Below are positions 1 through 9,823 of a DNA stretch of 64,000 nucleotides, piece by piece. Under the pieces are notes generated by a model. The model ran no database searches and had not been told where the DNA came from. It was given only the letters and a program-made list of their open reading frames with translations. The stretch is from Hexactinellida sp. DTS-2022 (Eukaryota > Porifera > Hexactinellida), in assembly GCA_028753945.1 (NCBI GenBank), contig JAPNXP010000005.1, positions 2,232,001-2,296,000 on the forward strand, in the 5' to 3' direction. The position numbers were made by a program, and so were the translations under genes. The stretch's first letter is position 1. The number at the start of each line of letters is the position of its first letter.

Positions 1-66
1 AAGATCAAAACTATAATAATCACTAAAACAACCAACATTAATAAGAAATATTGTGTTTTCGGATCA

Positions 67-817
67 ATGCAACAGGAGAAATCTAAGACACGATCAAAAA
101 CTTCAACCTCGAACAAACTAACTGTTTACTAGATTTAGTCAAAGACAATAGTTCAAAATTATTTGGAAGCCTTAGTGCGTCCCTAACATTTGAGGAAAAG
201 ACGAGAGTTTGGGAAGAAATTGCTCCCAGATTAACCCAACTCATGGAGTTTTGAGGACAAAATATGAAATTACAAAGAAATGGGCGAATATATTAACAAA
301 ATACAAGCCGCTAATTTCGGATAAACTCGCATCAGTGAGAAAGACTGGAGGAGGTTCACCTGAGGCCCAATTAACTTACTTGGAGGAGAAAATTCATAGC
401 ATAAAGGGAAGAGAAATAATCGAAGGAATTCCTTGCGGAATAGATACATCCATCGAGCCTCAAAGTTCTCAGGTGTCTGATCAAATGGTGATTAGTCCTA
501 CCTTCTCGGGAGATGACGGAGTCCATTTAAGAAAGAAAAGAAAATGTTCACCACATTCGGAAGATATTTACAACACGAAACGCAATCTATTAGAAAAGGA
601 GGAGCAAAAATTGATGTTGTTAACTAATATAGGAAATGATTTGAAGCTTATAGTAGAACAACTGCAGGAACTAAAGTCACTCCCAGAAATACTCAGAAAT
701 CAACAAATTATAATATCGCTACTGAGTCAACAGTCCTCCTATCCTAATATTTTAGGACCTTATGGTGTTCCTAGCGTACCCAAGATTATTCTAATTTCCA
801 TTCTTGCCACCTCCTGA
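67..817 (+). pseudogene. Myb/SANT-like DNA-binding protein, NAIF1/Harbinger accessory type, frameshifted
   Basis: The main open frame (209-817) carries the second half of a Myb/SANT-like domain, with the pattern EITKKWANILTKYK, then TGGGSPEAQLTYLEEKI and EIIEGIP, typical of NAIF1-like proteins and of the Myb-like partner of PIF/Harbinger transposons. The first half of the same domain lies just upstream in another frame (about 93-255: a helix with LLDLVKD, then FEEKTRVWEEIAPRL). A possible start codon at 67 is in yet another frame. The reading frame therefore breaks at least twice: near an A-run around 98 and near 245. The C-terminal part is polar and carries a basic stretch (KKRK) and a probable short coiled coil (EKEEQKLMLLTNIGNDLKL). 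Such proteins bind DNA through the SANT helices. No DDE Harbinger transposase was seen beside it, so whether this is a transposon relic or a host gene copy is open. Confidence 0.6.
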
Positions 818-2067
818 TGATTTATAATACATTATGCTTCATTCAATTGACTAATTACAATACTTTAAAAAATAAATGTTAATCAATCATTCTTTAAATC
901 GTTCCTAAATCGAATAGAAAGTTGATATCTTCACAAAAAGTATCAACTCCATAGATGAAATGAGCCTACTCGATCTAACAAGTTGAATCAATAAAATTAT
1001 AAAAAGTTGAAACAATAGAATTAGATTTACTGGGCCCATTTGAGTAGAAAATTCTCGGGAATGTTATTATTTATTAATTATTTAATTAAATTTTTGTGTT
1101 CGAAATCAAACTGGAAATCTGTATTAAAACCTCGTTAATTATTTTAGGTTGTTCGTCTCGAAAGAAATTACATTCTCGAAAATAACCTTGTTATTATCCG
1201 GTTCCCAATGTCAACTTAGAACTTGCATTATCTTATGACAGATCTGTAATAATTTTCACTTGAAAGACCTTTTTCACAGTTCTACTTTTTTGAATTACTG
1301 ATCACTTTCATTCCTCATCAGTTACAATTGTAATTTTCTGAAAAAATTGGGAAATACCAAGTAATCACTCATGTAGAACTGAAAGTGATTAGTATCTTAA
1401 GGCTAATCAATATCAGAAACTAAAATAAATATTTATGATCTAAAATACACTCATTTTACAGTTTATTGCATTAAACACTACTTCTATATATGTAGTATAT
1501 AGATCCAGAATTTTTTTTTACTAAAATCGGTCTAGAACTAAATTTTTTGGGATTTTTGCTTTTTTTATTAATATTAATTAGGTGCAATTTCACTATCTTA
1601 CCCCACCTAGATATTTTTGTGTTTTGTTAACCGTAGACTGCCTAATCGCCACACAGTGTGGCAGTGCCAAAAAAGGTAGTAAAAAAACTCCAAATTTCAA
1701 AAGATTTCCGATTTAAACATGTTTTTATATACTCTATCGATTTCGATCATAAAAAAGTTTTTCTGAAATTTCAAGATGATGATATAGCATAAAAATGTCA
1801 TCTGCCACTTGAATGCCACCTCAATTAGAAATAGTAAAATGTAAACTTTGGCTGTGCAAAACATGTTAGTTATGGAATTCAATGTATAGAACCTTTTTTG
1901 AATGTTTTACTCGTATATTTATAGAGTTGTGGGACCTAACGGAATTTTCTAACATATTTTCGTCATCCATGGTACAAAAAAAAAACTTTAGTTGTTTTAA
2001 TATATTGATGTTGATTTAGTAGTATGCGTCCGAATCGTTTGAAATATGTTATCCAAAATGGAATATT
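818..2067. other. Non-coding AT-rich stretch
   Basis: No coding frame of any quality. The only structure seen is the left half (1578-1632) of a widely spaced inverted repeat described separately, and a small inverted pair around 1278-1390 containing an AATCACTTTCA-like motif. Confidence 0.6.
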
Positions 2068-3090
2068 ATGGCTCCCAGTGTTTTCCAGAAAAGACCACCC
2101 CGGAAAAAACCCCATGAAAAAACCGGAAAAACCCGGTTTTTTCCACCCCGGAAAAGGGCACTAAATTTGGAAAAACCATTTATGACCATATATGGCAACA
2201 CTGCATGCCCATCTATGGTATGCTTCTATATGCAAGAGACAAATTTTCTAATGAGATTCTACACTTCTAGTGCACCGATTGTTAAATTTGGGACTATTGA
2301 GAGTGGGTCACGTCCCTAATGTTAAACTATGGTTAATGGATTAACCACTGAATACACTGATAATAAGTCTGATATACGTATATGATATGTTTACTAATAC
2401 GAAGTACCAAAGGTGCTAGGTGAACGCTGATAAGTGTGGTATACAGGAATTCTTCGATACCAAATAATCATTTAAAAGTAATCTGACCATATGAAAGATA
2501 TCAAATTGTGGAATATGCATTTACTTACTATAGACAGTAAAATAGTAACCGCACTGTCACCGAAATATATTAATCATGCGTGTGCCAGTAAATAGAAAAA
2601 GGCAGAAAAGGGCGGTTTTTTCCGGAAAAAAACGGTTTTTTCCACCTGCCCCGGTCTTTTCTAGAAAAGGGCGGTTTTTTCCGAACACTGATTGGCTCCA
2701 CATGATGTAGTTTTCAAAGTAAGACTAACTTCCTTTATTCTCAGGATATTTCGTTTCAAAGAAAAATTGTTTGTCACCATTTTTTGGACAAAATATTGAC
2801 AAAATATTGCAAAAAAATTTGAATGTTGACAAAATATGAATGTCTTGATGACTTTTGAATATAAAAGTTCATTCTTTTGATACAAAAGAATTGTAGTGAA
2901 TTAGAAATTTATGAAAATGCATTCGGCAGTATTCAGTCAAAGCACAAAATTTGGCCTAACTAAGTCAATTTTTATCCGATTTCTCCCTGTTTCGACCTAT
3001 ACTCATTATTTTCAAAGCTCTACCCAATAATAATATAACCTCTAACAAAACACAAAAATATCTAGGTTAGGTAAGATTGTGAAATTGTAA
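1578..3090. repeat. Widely spaced inverted repeat (about 55-bp arms)
   Basis: Positions 1578-1632 (GCAATTTCACTATCTTACCC then CTAGATATTTTTGTGTTTTG) match the reverse complement of 3036-3090 with few differences. The spacing of about 1.5 kb suggests the ends of a decayed DNA transposon. A hAT-type MITE (2076-2690) sits inside. No transposase remains between the arms and no target duplication was resolved. Confidence 0.45.
2076..2690. mobile_element. hAT-type non-autonomous element (MITE), 615 bp
   Basis: The element begins CAGTGTTTTCCAGAAAAG and ends TTTTTTCCGAACACTG, a CAGTG/CACTG inverted pair. It is flanked by ATGGCTCC on the left and ATTGGCTCC on the right, an 8-bp target duplication with a one-base indel. 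Subterminal regions are full of GGAAAAAACC and GGTTTTTTCC blocks in both orientations. The open frame at 2068-2319 is a by-product of these repeats, not a gene. Confidence 0.75.
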
Positions 3091-3177
3091 CGAAAAGTAT
3101 GAGATCTAGAGTCTATTTCTTTTTGTCAGTTTATAGCTAATACATTAAATTTTATATTTTAAAAATTTCAGGATATA

Positions 3178-3225
3178 TTTGGACCAAGAAAACAATAAGC
3201 GCTGGTGCGCTTATTCGAAAAGACC
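3178..3225 (-). repeat. Solo end of the P-element-like transposon family
   Basis: The sequence AATAAGCGCTGGTGCGCTTA followed by TTCGAAAAG matches, in reverse complement, the left end of the P-element-like transposon at 15682, including the internal palindrome and the adjoining AACAA block. No partner end was found nearby. Confidence 0.55.
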
Positions 3226-3261
3226 TCAAAAATAAATATTAGTGTCCCCCAGAAAATATGA

Positions 3262-3306
3262 TTGGCAACCCCAAATGGGGTCGCGCCTCGCTGTTGAGAA
3301 TCACTG
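3262..3306. repeat. Solo hAT-type terminus
   Basis: In reverse complement this reads CAGTGATTCTCAACAGCGAG and continues with GACCCCATTTGGGGTTGCC. This is the widespread hAT end pattern CAGTGNTTCTCAAC with a GGGTCGC palindrome. Only one end is visible, about 70 bp upstream of the ABHD17 exon. Confidence 0.5.
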
Positions 3307-3374
3307 CCTTATTTAAATAGACCATTTAAACACATAGTTAAATAATTTTTTGTTTTATATTAGATTTAAATTTA

Positions 3375-3604
3375 ATGAACTCTCTTTCTATTTCTGATTT
3401 TTGCTATTTGTTTTGCTGCCCTCCTTTTCCATCAAGGATTGCTTCTAAACTAGCATTTCTTCCCCCTGAAAATACCTACACAATTATTTGTGAAGATGAT
3501 GGAACTACATCACTCCATTTATCTGACCGTTCTGAGTGGCAATATTCACATAGAGAATTAGATGGCATAGAAGTGTTTCATGCTCGTACAAGAAAAGGAA
3601 ACCG
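3375..3604 (+). CDS. ABHD17: ABHD17-like serine hydrolase (protein depalmitoylase), first coding exon
   Basis: The frame begins [20 protein letters not shown] and continues [11 protein letters not shown], then [15 protein letters not shown] and ending TRKGNR. This is the conserved N-terminus of ABHD17A/B/C (formerly FAM108). The cysteine cluster (FCYLFCCPP) is the palmitoylation site that anchors the enzyme to membranes. In this family the catalytic alpha/beta-hydrolase fold removes palmitate from proteins such as Ras and PSD-95, but that core (with the G-x-S-x-G serine) lies in later exons not found in this window. A splice acceptor (TATATTAG at 3354-3361) precedes 13 bases of 5' leader before the ATG. 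The best donor is CG|GTTTGT at 3604/3605, which splits the arginine codon of GNR; after it the frame loses all similarity and stops at 3638. The exon is intact, unlike nearly every other coding region here. Confidence 0.85.
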
Positions 3605-4015
3605 GTTTGTTGAATTCCGAATTGTTTTAAGGTTATAAATACCTTGAATTATTATTACAGTTAATAGTATTGAATTTAATCTTCAAGGACTTGGAAAGGT
3701 TGCGGATTCATTGTACATACATATAACCTCGTTAGTATGAACACAGTTAATACGAACACTATTTATATAAGCCTTTATATGCCAGGTAATTGAATTAATT
3801 GTTTATCATCCGGATTAATTCTGAAAATACTGCGTTGGAAGGATTTTTATTTATGTTTTTTTATCCATTGATATCCAAATTACATTATCCTATTCTAAAC
3901 AATAGATCTAAATATTTAATTTAATTTGAAAATCACATGATAACGGTTAAATAATTAATGTAATGCTCTAAAATGCCACACTTACTAAAAATTGATACAT
4001 TAGGAATACTTTATA
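3605..4015. other. Start of ABHD17 intron, no gene
   Basis: No coding frame. Positions 3726-3790 hold a short run of CTCGTTAGTATGAACACAGT-type repeats that resembles degraded pogo/Tigger-like ends. The following exon of ABHD17 was looked for (VRCSPNA, SHGNAVDLGQM motifs) and not recognised anywhere downstream. Confidence 0.5.
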
Positions 4016-4173
4016 CAGTCAACATCCGGTAACTCGAACCCTCAGGGGAATGAAAAATCCGTTCGAGATAACGAATGTTCGAGTTACCGGATGTTGACTA
4101 AGGGGAAATGAAAAGTCGTTCGAGATAACGAATGTTCGAGTTAACGGGCATTCGAGTTACCTGATGTTGACTG
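4016..4173. mobile_element. Pogo/Tigger-like miniature element (158 bp, internally repeated)
   Basis: It begins CAGTCAACATCCGGTAACTC and ends GATGTTGACTG, an inverted pair. Between them the block GTTCGAGATAACGAATGTTC occurs at about 4061 and again at about 4119, so the element looks like two overlapping hairpins joined. The style of the ends (CAGT, then TAACTCGAA) is that of Tc1/mariner-pogo MITEs. A TA precedes the element but the right flank is not TA. Confidence 0.6.
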
Positions 4174-4247
4174 ACATGTTTATAGCTAATTTTTTGTACG
4201 ATTAGGTTCATAAGATAATAATAATATATTTCCGGATGGGGGTAAAA

Positions 4248-6093
4248 ATTCGTATTCGGAAATCTCGTCCATGGAAATTTTGTCCACGGAAATTTCGTCC
4301 CGGAAATCTCGTCCATGGATTTAAGTTTTCGCAGAATCGCAGTGTGTCCTGATATGCATTTATATATTTTACACACCTTAAATTAGGTCTTTGCAGTGTG
4401 TCCTGAAAACTTTCCATTCTTTTATATTGCTTCTAACCACAAACTCCATCTATTTAATCACCCTTCTGAGTTGTTGGTGGTCACTCAAAATAGTATATTC
4501 CAAGAAATGGCATCATCTGAAATCAACGAATTGAAAAGATTAAAAGCATTAGACAGAAGGACAAAGCTTGTATACATGGATTTATATATTCTCTCCATCA
4601 TACTTCAGGAGATACACTACAATGGAGATGTGAGAAACGCGGCACTTGTAATGCAAAGTTACATACACAACATGATATTATTGTAAAGCCAGACAGTCTA
4701 GAAGTTATCCATACTACCCATACTCATGGCCCAGATCTTGCTCGAATAGAAATGTTAAAAGGATATAGAGAAATAAGGCGACAGCCCAAAGATTCTGAGA
4801 TAGGTACCAGATCTATGCTTGCAACAGGTATTCAGATGCTTCACCCATCCTCCGTTGCTAAACTTCCAAAATTCGACTCCATTAAGCGAACAATTCGTAA
4901 TCATAAAAGTAAGGATGAAGCAACTGTTGGAAACACAACCTCTGCAGCTGAAATCCAAGTTCCGTCTAAATATATGGTAACACTTAACAATGAGCCATTT
5001 TTGATGTTTGATTCAGGCTGGGGCGATCAAGATAGAATCATAGTATTTTCCTCGCCCAAAATGAGGTCGTTACTTCGAGAATGCAATAGTTTGTATGCTG
5101 ATGGTACATTTAAGATTGTACCGGACCATTTTCTTCAGCTTTATACTCTTCATGTTGAAAAAGTTGGGTTTTTATTTCCATGCGTGTATGCTTTAATGAC
5201 GAGCAAAAGTGAAGAAAACTATCTTCGGTTATTCAGAAAACTACTAGAATTTGAACCAGCGTTCAATCCGGCAGCAATTATGGTTGACTTTGAAAAGGCT
5301 GCAATAAATGCATTCGAAGAAATATTTATTGCAGTAGTATCCGGATAGTTTTTTCACTTATCTGAAAACTTCTACAGGAAAATTAAATCCGAAGGCTTAG
5401 TAACTCAATACATTAATGATAGAGAATTTGCAACTTGGATAAAGATGCTACCAAGTTTGGCATTCGTTCCAGAAAATGAAGTCACTGATTGTTTCAATTT
5501 GCTCATGCAGAATTTCCCAGAATCTGCAATCAAAGTTGCAACATATTTTGAAAACAATTATATTGGGAAAGAAATTGTCAGATAAAACTCGCAGAACACC
5601 GATTTATCCCATACGCATTTGGAACATGTATGGAAGGATGAACCTCAGACTTTAAAGAACAAATAACTCAGTTGAGGGTTGGCATAATGCAATGAAATCA
5701 AGTTTTTCTTCACTTCACCCTTCATTATGCAAGTTTTTGATGTATATTCAGAGGGAACAGGCTTTTCAGGAAGCAAAACTTATCAAATGGGAGGCTGGAG
5801 ATGTGCCAACAAGATTAAAAGAAAGTATCGCACGGGATGAGAGGCTTTTACATCTTGTTACAGATTATGTAAATCGTGATACACTGACATACTTAAGAGG
5901 GATAAGTTACAATTTTGAATTTTAATGGATTACTTATTTAGTATACATTCATAGATAATTATTCATTCCTTCATACTAACTTTCTTTCAAATCTATTAAA
6001 CTTTACATTTGTCAGATTTTAAATATTTTATGACGAAATTTCCATGGACGAATTTTCCTTAGGACAAGATTTCCGTGGACGAGATTTTCGCCA
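4248..6093 (+). mobile_element. Mutator-like (MULE) transposon copy with inverted-repeat ends
   Basis: Left end 4248-4318 carries repeated GGAAATCTCGTCCATGG units. The right end 6036-6093 carries the same units in reverse complement (GTGGACGAGATTTTCGCC, CATGGACGAATTTTCC). The two ends align over about 60 bp and enclose the decayed transposase gene. The exact outer boundaries and the 9-bp target duplication expected for MULEs could not be fixed. Confidence 0.7.
4510..5925 (+). pseudogene. FLYWCH-MULE transposase, frameshifted and with stops
   Basis: Three open pieces in different frames make one MULE transposase. N-terminal FLYWCH zinc finger: from 4575, in frame with the later ATG at 4752, the reading is HGFIYSLHHTSGDTLQWRCE, then KRGTCNAKL and THTHGPD (C..C..H..H ligands). 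DDE core: YADGTFKIVPDHFLQLYTLH (first acidic residue in DGTF) and MVDFEKAAINAFEEI (second, in DFEKA). The C-terminal half resumes with IKSEGLVTQYINDREFATW, ALAFVP-like PSLAFVPENE, IWNMYGR and RTNNSVEGWHNAMKSS, whose E in SVEGWH is the third catalytic residue. Breaks: a frameshift near 4570, a stop TAG at about 5346 exactly where family members have the cysteine of the GCxFH motif, a frameshift near 5575 and a stop near 5660. It cannot produce a full protein. Confidence 0.85.
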
Positions 6094-6890
6094 TTCACAT
6101 ATCACTCCCGCACGAATATTTTCATTATTGTCATTAATCTCATTATTACCAAGGTTGAAACCGAATACTAGTGGGGTCAAAAATTAAGGTTCCGTGACCA
6201 ACCTCTGGCTAGTTAAGTTTTATGCCTGATTCTGATACTTTAGGATATAACTCGCGATTTAAGCTCCCATGCTGCTCTGGAAAGTTTGGGCAAACTTTTT
6301 TATAGCGACAAATTCAAAGGGCCTCCGGCAATCATTTTGAAAAATTAAGGCCCCTCTCTGAACATTTCATGAATTGAGATTATAGTATTTTTGAACAGTA
6401 TGCAATAAGTAGTAGCTGCACTGAAAATTTCAACTCAATCGGGACTATACTTTTAATGTAATAACCTTTTGAAGATTCTTACGTCATTTGTCACCTTTGG
6501 AGGTCCCTTCTTTAAACTATTTTTTTAAGGGATTTGAAGCATATCTCATCCTATATACATGCAATAACCTTTTAACTCGCTATGTAGTATGTCTCCATGT
6601 AATTCTCGGTAATAGACCTAAATTTACTACTTTGACTATACAAAAATTAAAAAGTCCAGTCAATTGACGTCAAAATTGTGATAATTATATATATAAAGTG
6701 GCCGAATAAAACGATTATATGTTAATTTTTTTTGCTTCGTCACCCCCATGTGAAATCTCCAGAAGAGTCAAAGTGGTAAATATCTTACTTCTTACCGAAC
6801 AATTAACACACTTTAAAGAATTGAAAATGGTAATATAAATTGAATAAGACTCTAAGAGAATATATTAACCCATATTTGACAGATATAATA
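6094..6890. other. Non-coding stretch
   Basis: No coding frame, no paired repeats recognised. Ordinary AT-rich intergenic or intronic sequence. Confidence 0.5.
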
Positions 6891-6990
6891 AAACTGGATA
6901 TTTGGACCTGTATGGGATATTTGGAATTGAGTGGGATACTTGGACCTGACGAGACATTTGAAACTGAACGGGATATTAGAATTCAATATG
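6891..6990 (+). repeat. Degenerate short tandem repeat (unit about 17-18 bp)
   Basis: Successive units resemble GGGATATTTGGACCTGT: TGGATATTTGGACCTGTAT, GGGATATTTGGAATTGAGT, GGGATACTTGGACCTGACG, then AGACATTTGAAACTGAAC and GGGATATT. Each copy has drifted. They account for the two overlapping open frames here, neither of which resembles a protein. Confidence 0.55.
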
Positions 6991-7009
6991 AAAATAGGGC
7001 TTAAGCCTG

Positions 7010-7120
7010 CAGCGGTTCTCAAAACTGGTTGGGCGCGAGCCCCAGGGCGCGCGCGAACATTTCCAAGGGAGGCGCGAAACTCAGGCGAACACACTATAAA
7101 TTTTGTGGACCACTTATTCA
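7010..7120 (+). repeat. hAT-type left terminus with GC-rich interior
   Basis: CAGCGGTTCTCAAAACTGG at 7010, followed by GGGCGCGAGCCCCAGGGCGC, matches the left end of hAT MITEs (CAGNGNTTCTCAAA). No matching right end or target duplication was found, so this is a truncated copy. Confidence 0.45.
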
Positions 7121-7184
7121 ATGGGTAATTTATATAGTAAATTCATAAGCCCTTGTTATGATAACACTTATATATACTATATGT

Positions 7185-7425
7185 TATGTCGATTTTGTCC
7201 AATGTTGATTTTACAAAATCGACATCCAAAACGTCTATTTTGTAAAATCAACATGCAAACTTAACTTCCAATTTGTAAAATATGTAATTTTTTAAAATCG
7301 ACATTCTGAAATGTTGATTTGTATAATCAACATTTCAGAATGTCGATTTTACAAAATCACCCAATAAAATATGCTGATTTTATAAAATCGACATATTTTT
7401 TTGGTTGATTTTGTAAACACACACT
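7185..7425. repeat. Palindromic repeat cluster, core GTCGATTTTGTAAAATCGAC
   Basis: At least eight variants of a 22-bp palindrome (ATGTTGATTTTACAAAATCG followed by ACAT, and its complement) occur in direct and inverted order. A longer hairpin around 7300-7350 pairs ACATTCTGAAATGTTGATT with AATCAACATTTCAGAATGT. Each unit can fold on itself and also pair with its neighbours. No coding frame. Confidence 0.65.
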
Positions 7426-7493
7426 TAAAATGGCCCGAGCGTTTCAAATAACCATACAAGACACTTTGTTAAAGCCTGGTTCTTTATCTTGTT

Positions 7494-7573
7494 ACTAGCG
7501 CGCTTCGCTTGCTAGTTCGCTTCGCGACAGAACACAACCACACACCAACCGCTTCGAAGTTGGTGTGTGGTTT
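7494..7573 (-). mobile_element. Helitron-like 3' end (reverse orientation)
   Basis: In reverse complement the region reads CACACACCAACTTCGAAGCG, GTTGGTGTGTGG, then TCGCGAAGCGAACTAGCAAG, CGAAGCGCGCTAGT. It has hairpins followed by a terminal CTAGT, and is closely similar to the end at 36520-36598. The matching 5' end on the right was not identified. Confidence 0.5.
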
Positions 7574-8221
7574 ATGCACTTCTAATATTAATTCTTAAGG
7601 GGTGTAGAACATCATTTCGACATGGGAGGTGACTAAGCAAAATATACTGTTCTAGTGCATTCATTATTATTTAAATTTATACTAAATGTTATTATCATAA
7701 TACCCTGCAACTACTACTATGCTAAATATTACAGTTCCTGTACTAATGTTGTTCCAACTTTGTACAAGTTCACTAATTGACCAATCAGATTCTTTGCGAG
7801 TTGTTGGTGTTGCTAGTTTTCGCATTGCCTGTTGTCGGTGTTGCGAATTGTCCGTTGCGAGATGTTGTACTCCCAAATTTACTATTATCTAACCATCAAT
7901 TTTGTTGTTTAGTGATGATTGCCAGCGGCATGTGAACAATAGGAATTTACTTTTTCGGTTTATCAAAATGACTAGGTTTCATTCATTATAATATGTACAC
8001 TTCTTTGTAAATTGATTGATTGATTTCAAGTATATTTCAAAACAATCAATTTCATTTATTGGAACTCTTTCAACATACATTACTTTGTTTCTTGGCCTCG
8101 ACTTTTTCTTATATTTCCGTTTCGGACAACAAATATCATTTATCCACCATCTAAAAAGTGATGGGACTTATAGTGCATTGTCGTTCAGTGAAATCTGTAT
8201 TGTTTTATAATGTAGGTTATA
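7574..8221. other. Non-coding stretch
   Basis: Several short open frames but none resembles a protein. Positions 7790-7865 have a weak repeat of GTTGTYGGTGTTGC. Confidence 0.5.
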
Positions 8222-8488
8222 CAGTAGATGTCGGATATAATAAGCACACCGGTTATAAGAACATATCGAATATAAGAACACTATGTTGGAAAACGGTTGC
8301 CATCTACCCTATATGTATAATTTATGGTTATAAGCACATCGTCGGGAACTGCACTTAATGTGCTTATAACCGACATGTTCTTATAACCGACATAAATTAT
8401 ACAGGGTATATGGCATCCATAGACCAACATAGTGTGCTTATATCCGATATGTTCTTATAACCGGGGTGCTTATATCCGACATCTACTG
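8222..8488. mobile_element. Short inverted-repeat element (MITE), 267 bp, GGATATAAGCACAC family
   Basis: Starts CAGTAGATGTCGGATATAA and ends with the complementary TATCCGACATCTACTG. Each arm repeats the unit GGTTATAAGAACATATCGGA. Arms run almost to the centre. A second, shorter copy lies at 38553-38710. The left flank is TA, suggesting a Tc1/mariner or pogo relative. Confidence 0.7.
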
Positions 8489-8610
8489 AACTAAGATTTC
8501 AATAATATTGCCAAAAGTGGGTTCCACTAGCTCTAAAACCTCGGTGATGCAATATTCACTTAAAAACTTAAAATATAATTTATGACTGAATTATCATGCA
8601 TTGTCTAGAA

Positions 8611-8755
8611 CAGGGGTCCGCAACCTGTGGTCCGCGGACACCTTGGGGGTCCGCAAAATCTCGAGATTTGTATTACGCGTAATGGGAGGGGGTCAGCATT
8701 GTGTTTAATATTTGTTATAGGGGGTCCGCTGTTGGAAAAAGGTTGGGAAACGCTG
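8611..8755. mobile_element. hAT-type MITE, 145 bp, perfect 8-bp target duplication
   Basis: Begins CAGGGGTCCGCAACCTGTGG, ends GGTTGGGAAACGCTG. Flanked on both sides by GTCTAGAA (8603-8610 and 8756-8763). The interior contains GGGGGTCCGC repeats. A second copy of the same family is at 54705-54847. Confidence 0.85.
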
Positions 8756-8763
8756 GTCTAGAA

Positions 8764-9432
8764 CTATGTTTAGGAGACTACATACATAATCTTTGATATT
8801 ACCATTCAGTTTGCAGCTACCGATAACCTATTTGTCAGTAATACTTCGTTAGAGTCTATCTAGCTTAGTTTCCTATTTCCACTCACACCCCTGAATTGCC
8901 TAATGTGAAATGTGTTACCTATTTAAATTCGGTTACACGTACTCTAGAATACATATCAGCAGAATTCAGTTATTAATTGGTTTAAGTGAGTAGTTGCTAA
9001 CTAAAACAATTTAATCTTAACGCTTAAGTATGTTATGGATATAATGGATATAGTAATAATGTTGGGGACATAGGTTTTTTGGCCAAATTATCGCTATCTA
9101 ATATATCACTATATTCACTGTATCACTGCATCTAATATATGATCGTATACATTATCAATACTTGTATACTTATAAATGTAATCAAATTCCTTTTCGAATT
9201 CAATGGTATGGTGGAAATAGTTCGAATGACAAAAAGCTAATAGTTCGAATTTTTTAGTGTTACTAGACCATGGATATGATAAAACCCCGGCTTAAATCCG
9301 TTGTCCAATCATACTAAAAACTGAAAGTCGTGCTCTTTCCTATTTTTAAGGAGATTTTAAACAGTCGAACCATTTCCGCATTACCTTTTCAATTACTTCT
9401 GGACAAACACACAAAGTACTCTTGTGTTTTAA
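8764..9432. other. Non-coding stretch
   Basis: AT-rich, with no coding frame or repeat of note. A short run of TATCACTATA-type sequence lies at 9090-9140. Confidence 0.5.
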
Positions 9433-9598
9433 TACAGTATCCGGACAAAAGTATTCGACCACCCATGGCCTACTTAATATACGGCTATATATGTCGCCGA
9501 GAAGGCCATAAAACAAAGAGGCCAGTTTCTAATTTTCAAAATGGAGAATTGATCTTTATTCGAATAATTAGCAATGATAGAGCTGAAAAGTGTATTAT

Positions 9599-9778
9599 TG
9601 TTAGAAACTATGTGAAAGAACTATGCCGAAGCGATAATGTAATAATAGTAAATAGAAATAACAAACAGATTAGACAAACATAACAGAATATAGTTGTTAC
9701 TACTTATAGCTATCCTAAGCCTACTAAACTAAGTATACTAGATAGCACCTTGTGTGGTACTATAACTAAATCATAACA
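9599..9778 (-). repeat. 3' LTR of the gypsy element
   Basis: 180 bp bounded by TG and CA on each strand (TGTTAGAAAC...TCATAACA on the + strand). It reads identically to the other LTR base for base as far as I could compare, which implies recent insertion. Confidence 0.9.
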
Positions 9779-9793
9779 TCACTTCCCCTTGAT
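9779..9793 (-). other. Polypurine tract of the gypsy element
   Basis: On the - strand CAAGGGGAAGTGA directly abuts the 3' LTR (TGTTATG). This is the expected position and composition of the primer for plus-strand DNA synthesis. Confidence 0.75.
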
Positions 9794-9823
9794 TAAGTCG
9801 TCGAGGCATTTCCTATCTAAGCC

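Noticed and set aside
2068-2319. Open frame rich in PPRKKPHEKTGKTRFFPPRK
   Set aside because: It lies inside the hAT-type MITE and is generated by its GGAAAAAACC repeats.
6931-7128. Small + strand protein
   Set aside because: Falls on the degenerate tandem repeat and a hAT end; no domain.
9330-9683. 117-codon open frame on the + strand
   Set aside because: It runs across three unrelated pieces (Tc1-like end, palindrome arm, LTR), so it is a chance fusion. The MAYLIYGYICRREGHK part recurs only because the palindrome recurs.
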